A stretch of 64,000 bases of DNA from Actinomycetes bacterium. Its GTDB lineage: Bacteria; Actinomycetota; Acidimicrobiia; Acidimicrobiales; RAAP-2. The notes beneath the pieces are model-generated. The model was not told the origin of the DNA, did no database searches, and worked only from the letters and a program-made list of their open reading frames with translations. Both the position numbers and the translations under genes were made by a program. Positions 10,774 to 19,317 of the stretch are shown here, piece by piece; within the stretch, counting starts at the first letter, position 1; every line of letters starts with the position of its first letter. The stretch is taken from contig JAKANY010000008.1 of NCBI GenBank assembly GCA_021823525.1, forward strand, positions 19,376 to 83,375. The letters are read 5' to 3'.

Positions 10774-12036
10774 TCAAGCACCGCTGCGATCCAGCGCCCG
10801 GCGCAGCACGTCGAGCGCGCTGATGGCGGCGTAGGCCCGGATGCGCGGACGATCGCCCGCGAGCTGCAGCGTGCGGGCCGTGACGTCGTGCCCGTCGTCG
10901 AGGCCCACGACGACCGTGCCCACCGGCTGGCCGTCCTGCTCCTCGGGGCCCGCCACCCCCGTCACCGCGAGGGCCACGTCAGCGCCCAGCAGTCGGCGTA
11001 CCCCCGAGGCCATCGCGCGCGCCGCCGGCTCGGACACCACCGGCCCCTCGGGGACGTCCAGCACGTCGTGCTTGACGGCCGTGGCGTAGCTGACGACGCC
11101 ACCGCGGAACCACGCGGACGCGCCCGGCACGTTCACCAGTCGACTCGCGATCAGGCCGCCGGTCAGCGACTCGGCGACCGCGAGCGACAGACCGCGCGCC
11201 ACGAGCCGGTCCGCGACCACCGTCTCCATGGTCTGGGCGTCGACGCCGAAGACGATGTCGCCGAGGCGCTCGGCGATGGCGGCGCGCACGCGCCCCTCCT
11301 CGGCGCCCAGCAGATCGCGCGCGTGGGCCTCGTCGTCGCCCCGCGCCGTGATGCGGACCTTGATGCCCTCGATGCCCGACGCCAGGAAGGCGATCGTGAG
11401 ACGATCGTCGCCCTCGAGCGCGCTGAAGCGCGTCGCGACGCTGTCGGCCAGCGCCGACTCGCTCGCCCCCCAGGTGCGCAGGACGCGGCTGACGATCGTC
11501 GCGCGCCTCCCGGTCGCGCGCTCGCGCGCCAGCAGGTCGGGCAGCACCGCGCGCTCGAACATGTCGGACATCTCGTAGGGGACGCCCGGCAGCAGGTACG
11601 CCACCTTGGTGCCGAGGGGGCAGATCAGACCGGGCGCGGTCCCGCGCGCCTGGAGGATCACGGTGGCGCCCCGGGGCACGTCGGCCTGGCGCAGGTTGTT
11701 GGGCGGCATCGTACGGCCGCGGGCGCGGAAGAACGCGCCGATGCGCTCGATCTGCGACTCGTCGCGCTCCAGCGGGACGTTCATCACCTCGGCGATGGCC
11801 TCGCGCGTGATGTCGTCCTGGGTGGGACCGAGCCCCCCGCACACGATCACGGCGTCGCTGCGCGCCAGCGCGGTGCGCAGGACCAGGACGATGCGGTCGT
11901 GGTTGTCGCCCACGTGCTGGTGGTAGTGCGACGAGATGCCGTGGGCAGCCAGCTGCTCGCCCAGCCACTGGGAGTTCGTGTCAGCGATCTGACCCAGCAG
12001 CAGCTCGGTCCCCACGGCGACGATCTCAACGCGCAC
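10774..12036 (-). CDS. cinA: CinA family protein (competence/damage-inducible; nicotinamide-nucleotide amidohydrolase)
   Basis: MRVEIVAVGTELLLGQIADTNSQWLGEQLAAHGI; C-terminal VAESLTGGLIASRLVNVPGASAWFRGGVVSYA. Confidence 0.95.
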   Translation of the reverse strand: MRVEIVAVGTELLLGQIADTNSQWLGEQLAAHGISSHYHQHVGDNHDRIVLVLRTALARSDAVIVCGGLGPTQDDITREAIAEVMNVPLERDESQIERIGAFFRARGRTMPPNNLRQADVPRGATVILQARGTAPGLICPLGTKVAYLLPGVPYEMSDMFERAVLPDLLARERATGRRATIVSRVLRTWGASESALADSVATRFSALEGDDRLTIAFLASGIEGIKVRITARGDDEAHARDLLGAEEGRVRAAIAERLGDIVFGVDAQTMETVVADRLVARGLSLAVAESLTGGLIASRLVNVPGASAWFRGGVVSYATAVKHDVLDVPEGPVVSEPAARAMASGVRRLLGADVALAVTGVAGPEEQDGQPVGTVVVGLDDGHDVTARTLQLAGDRPRIRAYAAISALDVLRRALDRSGA

Positions 12037-12595
12037 GCAGCAGCCGCCTCCCGTCCACGTAGTAGCGCCACCCGGTGTACCCCGTCAGGACGACGGCCAT
12101 CCAGATCGTCACCTCGCCGAGCCACACGTGCGGTGCCGCGATGGGCAGGACGCAGAACGCGATGGCCCAGTCCTGGACGAACGTCTTCCACTTGGCGATG
12201 CGGGTCGCCGGGATGGAGATCCCGCGGCGCGCCGCGCGCGAGCGGAAGTAGCTCATCCACGCCTCGCGCACCGTGATGAGGATCGACGGGACGAGGAAGG
12301 ACGTTACCCCGTGCGGGCGCGCGAGCACGATCGCGTACAGGGAGCCCAGAACGAGGATCTTGTCGGCCAGCGGATCGAGGAACGCACCCGAGGTGGTGGT
12401 CCCGTGGCGCCGCGCGACGATGCCGTCGAAGTAGTCCGAGGAGGCCGCCAGGAATCCGACCAGCGAGGTCCACCACGAGACGCGGTCGATGACGATGAGG
12501 TAGACGAACAGCGGCGCGACCAGGATGCGAAAGCCGGTCATCAGGTTGGCCGGCGTCAGCAGCGCCGTCTCGCCGTAGCGGGGCGACGAGCTCAT
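12026..12595 (-). CDS. pgsA: CDP-diacylglycerol--glycerol-3-phosphate 3-phosphatidyltransferase
   Basis: CDP-alcohol phosphotransferase motif (SDYFDGIVARRHGTTTSGAFLDPLADK); ATGA overlap with rimO. Confidence 0.93.
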   Translation of the reverse strand: MSSSPRYGETALLTPANLMTGFRILVAPLFVYLIVIDRVSWWTSLVGFLAASSDYFDGIVARRHGTTTSGAFLDPLADKILVLGSLYAIVLARPHGVTSFLVPSILITVREAWMSYFRSRAARRGISIPATRIAKWKTFVQDWAIAFCVLPIAAPHVWLGEVTIWMAVVLTGYTGWRYYVDGRRLLRAR

Positions 12596-13884
12596 CGGGC
12601 CACCACGTCGACGCCTCGGCTCGCCACGATCTCCGCCTCGAACATGCTCCCCACTTCCCGCCGCCGATCCACCTCCACAATGCCATCGATCTCGGGGCAC
12701 TCGTGCACGCTGCGCGCGACGCCCGGCGCGTCGACCAGGAGCACCTGGCGCGTGCCGACCAGGTCGTCGCGCCGTCGGGCGGTGATCGCGTCTTGGGTCT
12801 CGCTGGCCTCACGCAGGCGCTCCAGGGCCAGCGCCGGGTCCACCTGGTCCGGAGCGATCGCCGCCGGCGTCCCCTCCTCGGGCGAGAACGGGAAGAAGCC
12901 GGCCCAGTCGAGCTGGGCGCTCTCTAGGAAGGCGAGGAGCGCGCGGTGGTCGTCCTCGGTCTCGCCCGGGTAGCCCAGGATGAACGAGGAGCGGAACGTC
13001 GCGGTGGGCTCGAGGGAGCGAATCCGGTCGATCCGCTCGAGGAACCGGTCGCTGTCGCCCCACCGGCGCATGCGGCGCAGGTGCGCGCGCGCCACGTGCT
13101 GGAGCGAGAGGTCGAAGTAGGCGACACCGGTGGCGAGGATCGCCTCGATCAGTCGCGGCGTCAGACTCGAGGGGTACAGGTAGAGCAGGCGCACGCGGTC
13201 CGCCTCGCGCGCCAGCTGCTCGACCAGGCCCACCAGCGGCTGATCGGTTGCGTCGTCGAGCGGCTCGGCGGCCTCGCGCCCGTCGCGACGGCGGCGGCGG
13301 TCGATGCCCCAGCTGGCTAGGTCCTGGGCCACCAGGACCAGCTCGCGCACGCCGCCCGCAGCCAGGCTGCGGGCCTCCTCGAGGACCGCCTCGGGCGTGC
13401 GGGAGCGCTGGTCGCCCCGGAAGCTCGGGATCGCGCAGAACCCGCAGCGCCGGTCGCACCCCTCGGCGATCTTGAGGTACGCCCAGGGCGCCTCGGCCGC
13501 GGGGCGGGGGAGGTTGAGCAGGTCGAAGTCGCTGCGGGGCGACCGGCGCACCCGCACGGGCGTCACGGCGGCGAACTCCTGACCGAAGCCGGCCACCACG
13601 TCGACCTCGGGCAGCGACGTCGCCAGCTCGTCGGCGTAGCGCTCGGCCAGGCATCCGGTGACCACGAGGCGCGCGCCCTCGCGGCGCCGCTGCGCCAGGT
13701 CCAGCACCGTGTCGATGGACTCCTCGCGTGCCGCCTCGATGAACGCGCAGGTGTTGGCGACGACGAGGTCGGCTCCCTCGACAGAGATGGCGCGCTCGTA
13801 GCCACGGTGCTCGAGCAGCCCCCCGAGCTTGTCCGAGTCGACCTGGTTCTTGGGGCATCCCAGGGTCTCGATGTAGTAGCGCAC
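12592..13884 (-). CDS. rimO: Ribosomal protein S12 methylthiotransferase RimO
   Basis: VRYYIETLGCPKNQVDSDKLGG, radical-SAM CDRRCGFCAIPSFRG; GTG 13884 with SD AGGAGG. Confidence 0.94.
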   Translation of the reverse strand: MRYYIETLGCPKNQVDSDKLGGLLEHRGYERAISVEGADLVVANTCAFIEAAREESIDTVLDLAQRRREGARLVVTGCLAERYADELATSLPEVDVVAGFGQEFAAVTPVRVRRSPRSDFDLLNLPRPAAEAPWAYLKIAEGCDRRCGFCAIPSFRGDQRSRTPEAVLEEARSLAAGGVRELVLVAQDLASWGIDRRRRRDGREAAEPLDDATDQPLVGLVEQLAREADRVRLLYLYPSSLTPRLIEAILATGVAYFDLSLQHVARAHLRRMRRWGDSDRFLERIDRIRSLEPTATFRSSFILGYPGETEDDHRALLAFLESAQLDWAGFFPFSPEEGTPAAIAPDQVDPALALERLREASETQDAITARRRDDLVGTRQVLLVDAPGVARSVHECPEIDGIVEVDRRREVGSMFEAEIVASRGVDVVAR

Positions 13885-13903
13885 GGCGTCCTCCTGACGC
13901 GAC

Positions 13904-13930
13904 GACACCGAGCGCCGGGCGCTCGGTGTC
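13904..13930 (-). terminator. Strong hairpin between tRNA-Ser(GCU) and rimO
   Basis: Perfect inverted repeat GACACCGAGCGCC-G-GGCGCTCGGTGTC immediately downstream of the tRNA 3' end; no U-tract. Confidence 0.6.
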
Positions 13931-13932
13931 GT

Positions 13933-14026
13933 TGGCGGAGAGGGAGGGATTCGAACCCTCGGGCCCGCGTTAACGGGCCGCATTCTTAGCAGGAATGTGG
14001 TTTAAGCCGGACTCACCCACCTCTCC
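13933..14026 (-). tRNA. tRNA-Ser (anticodon GCU)
   Basis: GGAGAGG...CCTCTCC acceptor, CATTC-CTGCTAA-GAATG anticodon arm, long variable arm, GGTTCGAATCC T-arm, CCA encoded. Confidence 0.95.
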
Positions 14027-14121
14027 CCAGGGGGGTATCTTACCCAGTGCCCGCACGCGCGACGGCACCAGCTCGGGCCGCCCCCCACCTCCCCTCCGCT
14101 CATCGGTAAACTGCCGCCGCC

Positions 14122-15012
14122 ATGGCCTCGCCTTCGTCACCGCTGCGCCGGTGGGCGTTGCGCGCCGTGGCGGCGGTGCTCGCGGCCACTCTCGGGCTGC
14201 CGGCGGCCGCGGGCGCCAACCTCGCCGCCGCGTCGCGCGCTCTGAGCGGCTGCCGCAGCGCGATGCGCTCGCTCGAGCGCGTCGCGGGCCGCCTGACCGT
14301 GGCCACCGAGCGGCCCACGAACTGGCCCTGGTTCCTCAACAACCAGCCGCGTAGCGGCCAGGGCTACGAGTCGGCCCTGGTGTACGCGCTCGCGTCGACG
14401 CTGGGCGTCGCGCGCCGCGACGTGCACTGGATCCAGCAGCCCTACGCCACGGCCACGGCGCCGGGAGCCAAGACCTTCGACTTCGACGTCGACGAGATCG
14501 CCGCGCCGGCGGTCGCGTCGTCCGCGGTGACGTACTCGGCGCCGTACTACGACCTGCGCACCGCGCTGGTCGCGCTCACGAGCGACGCCATCGCCACCGA
14601 CCACGGCGCCGCAGCGCTGCGGGGCTACCGCTACGGCGCGCTGGCGGGCTCGCCCGAGCTGGCCACCCTCGCGAGCACCCTGCACCCAGCGCAGGCGCCG
14701 CGCTCCTACCGCTCGATGAGCTCGCTGCTCGCGGCGCTGCACGCGGGCGCGGTGGACGCGATCGCCCTGGACACGGCGGCGGCCCTCGCCCTCGTGCGCA
14801 CGCAGCCCCAAGTCCGGAACCAAGCACCCGCCCGCGTGGTCGGCCAGCTCCCCGGCGCCAGCGGGCACTACGCGCTGGTCTTCCAGCACGGTAATCCGCT
14901 GGCCGGATGCGTCGACCAGGCGCTGGCGCAGCTGCGCCGCTCGGGCGTGCTGGCCCAGCTGGCGCACCGCTGGCTGTCGTCCTTTGCCGACGTGCCCGTC
15001 CTGCGTCCTTGA
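14122..15012 (+). CDS. Secreted substrate-binding protein, family 3-like (ABC amino-acid transporter type)
   Basis: Signal peptide then periplasmic-binding pattern (GRLTVATERPTNWPWFL...FDFDVDEIAAPAVASSAVTYSAPYYDLRTALVA). Confidence 0.72.
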   Translation: MASPSSPLRRWALRAVAAVLAATLGLPAAAGANLAAASRALSGCRSAMRSLERVAGRLTVATERPTNWPWFLNNQPRSGQGYESALVYALASTLGVARRDVHWIQQPYATATAPGAKTFDFDVDEIAAPAVASSAVTYSAPYYDLRTALVALTSDAIATDHGAAALRGYRYGALAGSPELATLASTLHPAQAPRSYRSMSSLLAALHAGAVDAIALDTAAALALVRTQPQVRNQAPARVVGQLPGASGHYALVFQHGNPLAGCVDQALAQLRRSGVLAQLAHRWLSSFADVPVLRP

Positions 15013-15017
15013 TCCGC

Positions 15018-15458
15018 TCAGGCGGCGAGCTGCTCGAGGACCAGCGAGAACAGCTCGCGGTCCCGGTCCCACGTCAGGTGGGTCGCGACCTCGTCCAGGG
15101 TGAGCCAGACGAGGTCGTCGACCTCGGCGTTGGGGGCGAACGCCCCGTCCTCGATCTCCATGAGGTAGTAGGCCACGATCTTGGGTCGACCCTTGCGGTG
15201 CGTGTAGTTCGTCGTGCCGATGAAGCGCTCGACCCGGCAGCGCAGGCCCGTCTCCTCCCAGACCTCGCGCAGCGCGGCCTCGGCGAAGCCCTCGCCCGGG
15301 TCGAGCTTGCCCTTCGGGAAGGTCCAGTCGCCCCGCGCCTCGCGGTAGATGCAGGCCACCTCGGGCCCCCGCTCCGGGTTGGAGCGCACGATGACGCCGC
15401 CGGCCGCGCGGATCAGGTCCTTGGGCGCGTCGTGGGGGACGATGAGCCGCGTGGTCAT
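15018..15458 (-). CDS. NUDIX hydrolase
   Basis: Nudix box variant GEGFAEAALREVWEETGL. Confidence 0.9.
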   Translation of the reverse strand: MTTRLIVPHDAPKDLIRAAGGVIVRSNPERGPEVACIYREARGDWTFPKGKLDPGEGFAEAALREVWEETGLRCRVERFIGTTNYTHRKGRPKIVAYYLMEIEDGAFAPNAEVDDLVWLTLDEVATHLTWDRDRELFSLVLEQLAA

Positions 15459-15526
15459 CGCCCGGCTCCTCGCCCCTCGGGTCGCGCGGTCCGGGCAGCA
15501 CGTGGCACGTCCGTAGAGTAGTGAAA

Positions 15527-16300
15527 ATGTGGTTGGCGACGGTTACGGACCCGTGGCGGGCGGTGCTGTTCTTCCTGGCCGGGGTGGCCGGTGGGATGGC
15601 CAACGGCATCGCCGGGGGCGGGACCTTCATCACGTTCCCCACGATGCTGGCCCTGGGCGTGGCGCCCCTGCCCGCCAACCTGTCCACCACAGTGGCGATC
15701 ATCCCGAGCTTCCTGGGCAACCTGCGCGGGTTCCGCGCCGAGATCGCCGCACACGCCGCCCTGATCCGTCGCCTGGTGCCCGTGGTGGCCCTCGGGACGG
15801 CGGCGGGGACGGCGCTCCTGCTGCTGGGCTCGTCGCGCACGTTCGAGCGCGTGGTGCCCTGGCTCATCGGGGCCGCCACCGTGGTGTTCGCCGCCGCGCC
15901 CGTGATCACCCGCCGACTGGCCACCCTCGACCACGACCACCCGGCGCGGTGGTGGCTGCTCGCGGGTGGGATGGCGGTGACGGCCGCCTACGGCGGGTAC
16001 TTCGGCGCGGGCGTGGGGATCATGATGCTCGCCACGATGGCGGTCGCCCTGCCCCTCGCGCTGCCCGAGATCCAAGGGGTGCGCAGCGTCCTCTCCCTGC
16101 TCGTCACCATCGAGGCCGCGATCGTCTTCCTGATCCACGGGCACCTGGTCCTGGGCGCGATCTACCCCATGTTCGCCGGGGCGCTCGTGGGGGGGTGGCT
16201 GGGCACGCAGCTGATCTTGCGCCTGCGCGCGACGTACGTGCGCTTGATCATCGTGGCCATCGGCATCGCCACCACGATCCACCTCGCGGCGGCCGCCTGA
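15527..16300 (+). CDS. TauE/SafE family sulfite exporter-like membrane protein
   Basis: Multi-TM; GGMANGIAGGGTFITFPTML and AYGGYFGAGVGIMML repeats. ATG 15527 lies 7 nt after TAGAGT. Confidence 0.85.
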   Translation: MWLATVTDPWRAVLFFLAGVAGGMANGIAGGGTFITFPTMLALGVAPLPANLSTTVAIIPSFLGNLRGFRAEIAAHAALIRRLVPVVALGTAAGTALLLLGSSRTFERVVPWLIGAATVVFAAAPVITRRLATLDHDHPARWWLLAGGMAVTAAYGGYFGAGVGIMMLATMAVALPLALPEIQGVRSVLSLLVTIEAAIVFLIHGHLVLGAIYPMFAGALVGGWLGTQLILRLRATYVRLIIVAIGIATTIHLAAAA

Positions 16301-16333
16301 AGGGATTATCGACTTGTCCACTAGGATTAGTGG

Positions 16334-16822
16334 ATGGCGCACCCCTTCACCTACCCGAACCCCGTCAACGAGGGATCCGCGCGCGTGGTCGCGCTGGGTG
16401 TCACGGTCATGGCCCTCTGTGCGGTCGTGCTCGGGCTGCCCGCCCTCCTGATCCCGCTGACGTACGGATTCGTCGCGCGCGTGGCGATGGGGCCGCGTCT
16501 CTCCCCGCTGAGCTGGCTGGCCGGGCGGGTCGGCCCCCGGATCACCTCCTGGCGGCACCAGGTGCCGGGCCCGCCCAAGCGGTTCTCCCAGGGGATCGGC
16601 GCCGCGCTGACGCTCACCGCGACCATCCTGTGGCTCGTCGTGGGCTGGTCGGTCGCCCGGTGGGTTCTGCTCCCCCTCATCGCGGCCGCGGGGCTCGAGG
16701 GACTCGCCGGCTACTGCGTGGGCTGCGCGATCTTCGGATACCTGATGCGCTGGGGCGTGGTGCCCCCGACGGTCTGCGCCGAGTGCGCTGATTTGTCCGC
16801 GCGTTGGGCCACCCGGGCCTGA
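16334..16822 (+). CDS. DUF4395 domain-containing membrane protein
   Basis: NPVNEGSARVVALGV, GPRLSPLSWLAGRV, EGLAGYCVGCAIFGYLMRWG; ATG after TAGGAT-N6. Confidence 0.8.
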   Translation: MAHPFTYPNPVNEGSARVVALGVTVMALCAVVLGLPALLIPLTYGFVARVAMGPRLSPLSWLAGRVGPRITSWRHQVPGPPKRFSQGIGAALTLTATILWLVVGWSVARWVLLPLIAAAGLEGLAGYCVGCAIFGYLMRWGVVPPTVCAECADLSARWATRA

Positions 16823-16874
16823 CGGCACCGACGGCGACGCGTGGGGCCGGGGGGCGTCCCCGTAGGCTGAGCCG

Positions 16875-19226
16875 GTGAGTCGAAGCCACGCCCTCGCCGC
16901 GGTCGCCCTCGCCCTCAGCGTCGCGCTGCTGCCCGTCACCGCGCACGCGGCCGAACCGCGCCTCGCCGTCGCCCATCCGGCCGCGCTGCCCGCGGGCGCG
17001 CGGATCCTCCCCGGGGCGACGCGAACGCCCGTCGCCTTCGACATCGTGCTGGCCCAGCCGCGGGCCGCCGCGCTGCGCCGCTTCCTCGCCGACCTCAGCG
17101 ATCCGGCCTCCCCGTCGTACCGCCACTTCCTCACGACCGCCCAGTTCGCCGCGCGCTTCGGCGCCCCCGCGCGTGAGGTCGACGCCCTGCGCGGTTACTT
17201 CTCCTCCTACGGCGTCCACGTCGGCTCCCTCAGTCGCGGGCGGATCGTCCTGCACCTTTCGGGAGCCACCGCCGCGATCGCCCGGGCGTTCGCGGCGCCG
17301 GTCGCCACCGTGCGCCTGGAGGGTCGGCGCGCGTCGCAGTTCACGGCCACGGCCACCTTGCCGGCGGCCATCGCCCACGACGTCGCGGCCGTTGACGGCC
17401 TCTCGACCGTCGCGGTGCCCCACGCCGTGGGCCTGGCCCACCCGGTGGCGTCGGCGCGCGCGCACGCCACGGGGGCCACGACCTGCGCAGCCGCGACCGG
17501 GGGCTCGGCGCCCGGCAGCACCACCCCCAACACCCTGGGCGGCTACTCGCTCCAGCAGCAGGGTGCGCTCTACGGCCTGGCGTCCGCCTGGAGCCAAGGG
17601 ATCACCGGCGCGGGCCAGACGATCGCGGTCTACGAGCTCGGCTCGTACAGTCCGAGCAACGTCGCGACGTACCTCGCGTGCTACGGCCTGACGACCTCGG
17701 TGCACAACGTGCCGGTCGATGGCGGCGGTCCCAGCTCGTACTCGGACGAGGCGACCCTCGACGTCGAGGAGGCAGCCGGGCTCGCACCCGGCGCGACCGT
17801 CGACGTGTACACCGGACCCAACAACGCCAATGGCCCGCTCGACATCTACCAGGCCATCGCCGACGCCAACACCGCGAGCGTCGTGACCACCTCGTGGGGG
17901 ACCTGCGAGCAGGACCCGTCGGGTGATCCCGCCGCCGAGCAGGCCGTCTTCGAGCAGATGGCCGCCCAGGGCCAGACCGTCGTGGCCGCGGCGGGCGACA
18001 ACGGCTCCTCGGACTGCGCGGGCATCACGACCAACGCCCCCGCGGTCGACGACCCCGCCTCCCAGCCGTTCGTGACGGGCGTGGGCGGGCTGACCGTGAC
18101 GAGCATCAGCCCGCTGACCGAGTCGGTGTGGAACGACGGCACCGGAAGCGGGGGCGGCGCCGGTGGCGGCGGCATCTCGACCCTGTGGTCCCGGCCGAGC
18201 TGGCAGGTCGCGCCCGGGATCCCCACGACCGCGACCATGCGCCTGGTGCCGGACCTGTCGGTGATGGCCGACCCGAGCACCGGGTTCATCCAGTACTTCA
18301 CCGGGAGCGGAGCGACCAACTGCGGGCAGAACTGCGGTGCGGGTTGGTCGAGCATCGGCGGCACGTCGATCGGCGCGCCGCTCGTCGCGGCCCTGGTCGC
18401 CGTGGGCGCCCAGTCCTGTGGCGTCACGCGCCTGGGCTTCCTCAACCCCACGCTCTACGCCATGGCCAGCACTGGGTTCAACGACGTCACGAGCGGCAAC
18501 AACGACCTCTTCGGCGTGGGCGTCTACAGCGCCGGCCCCGGCTACGACATGGCCTCGGGCCTAGGCAGCCCGAACCCGGCGACGTTCCTCGCCGGACTGT
18601 GTCCGCCCTCGGTCGACCTCGCGGCGAGCACCGTCACCGTCACGCCCAGCGTGGTCGCGACCAGCGCACCGGTGACGGTCGCCGTCGCGCTCCGGCGCCA
18701 GGGCGGGTCACCCGAGGCCAACGCCTCGGTCCAGTTCACGGCGCGCGCGAACCAGGGACTGGTGCTCTTCGACGCCGCGCGCTCGAGTGCGATCAGCACC
18801 GGCCGCGCCTCCTTCGCGGCGACCACCGACGCGAACGGGAACGTCACGGTCACCGTGCTCGACACGCTGCCCGGGCCCCTCACGATCACCGTGACGTACC
18901 AAGCCCAGGTGCTGGCCACCCGGACCGTTCGCGTGGGCCCGCCGCCGCGCTCCGCACCCGCCGCGCTCGTGGCGCCGCGCATCGTGCGCGCGAGCCCCGC
19001 CCGCGGCGGAGCCGTGCTCCAGGTGCGCTGGCCCTCCACGACGAGCGCCGCCCGTCTGCAGGTCTCGGTCGACGGGGGACGGTCGTGGGTCACCGTCACG
19101 GCCCGCGGCCCGCGTGTCGTCCTCACGGGACTACGCGCGGGGGCGACCTACCGCGTGCGCGTTCGCTACCTGGTCGCGGGACGTGTCAGCCCGAGCTCGG
19201 CTCCCGTCGCACTGCGCGTCCCCTAG
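16875..19226 (+). CDS. Secreted S53 (sedolisin/kumamolisin) peptidase with C-terminal Ig/Fn3-like regions
   Basis: Signal peptide; pro-kumamolisin-like prodomain (SPSYRHFLTTAQFAARFG); S53 motifs DEATLDVEEAAGLAPGA and SIGGTSIGAPLVAALVA; GTG after TAGGCT-N6. Confidence 0.9.
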   Translation: MSRSHALAAVALALSVALLPVTAHAAEPRLAVAHPAALPAGARILPGATRTPVAFDIVLAQPRAAALRRFLADLSDPASPSYRHFLTTAQFAARFGAPAREVDALRGYFSSYGVHVGSLSRGRIVLHLSGATAAIARAFAAPVATVRLEGRRASQFTATATLPAAIAHDVAAVDGLSTVAVPHAVGLAHPVASARAHATGATTCAAATGGSAPGSTTPNTLGGYSLQQQGALYGLASAWSQGITGAGQTIAVYELGSYSPSNVATYLACYGLTTSVHNVPVDGGGPSSYSDEATLDVEEAAGLAPGATVDVYTGPNNANGPLDIYQAIADANTASVVTTSWGTCEQDPSGDPAAEQAVFEQMAAQGQTVVAAAGDNGSSDCAGITTNAPAVDDPASQPFVTGVGGLTVTSISPLTESVWNDGTGSGGGAGGGGISTLWSRPSWQVAPGIPTTATMRLVPDLSVMADPSTGFIQYFTGSGATNCGQNCGAGWSSIGGTSIGAPLVAALVAVGAQSCGVTRLGFLNPTLYAMASTGFNDVTSGNNDLFGVGVYSAGPGYDMASGLGSPNPATFLAGLCPPSVDLAASTVTVTPSVVATSAPVTVAVALRRQGGSPEANASVQFTARANQGLVLFDAARSSAISTGRASFAATTDANGNVTVTVLDTLPGPLTITVTYQAQVLATRTVRVGPPPRSAPAALVAPRIVRASPARGGAVLQVRWPSTTSAARLQVSVDGGRSWVTVTARGPRVVLTGLRAGATYRVRVRYLVAGRVSPSSAPVALRVP

Positions 19227-19317
19227 CACCGGTTCGGGCATCGCGGACCGGTCCTCGTAGACTCGGGACATTCCAGTCCCGCGCGTCGCGCCACGCAACC
19301 GCGACCGGCAGCCCGTC

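Noticed and set aside
19264-19281. CGGGAC-ATTCCA-GTCCCG as another DosR box
   Set aside because: Loop is 6 nt rather than 4 and it lies downstream of the TAGACT -10, so a 5'UTR hairpin is more likely.
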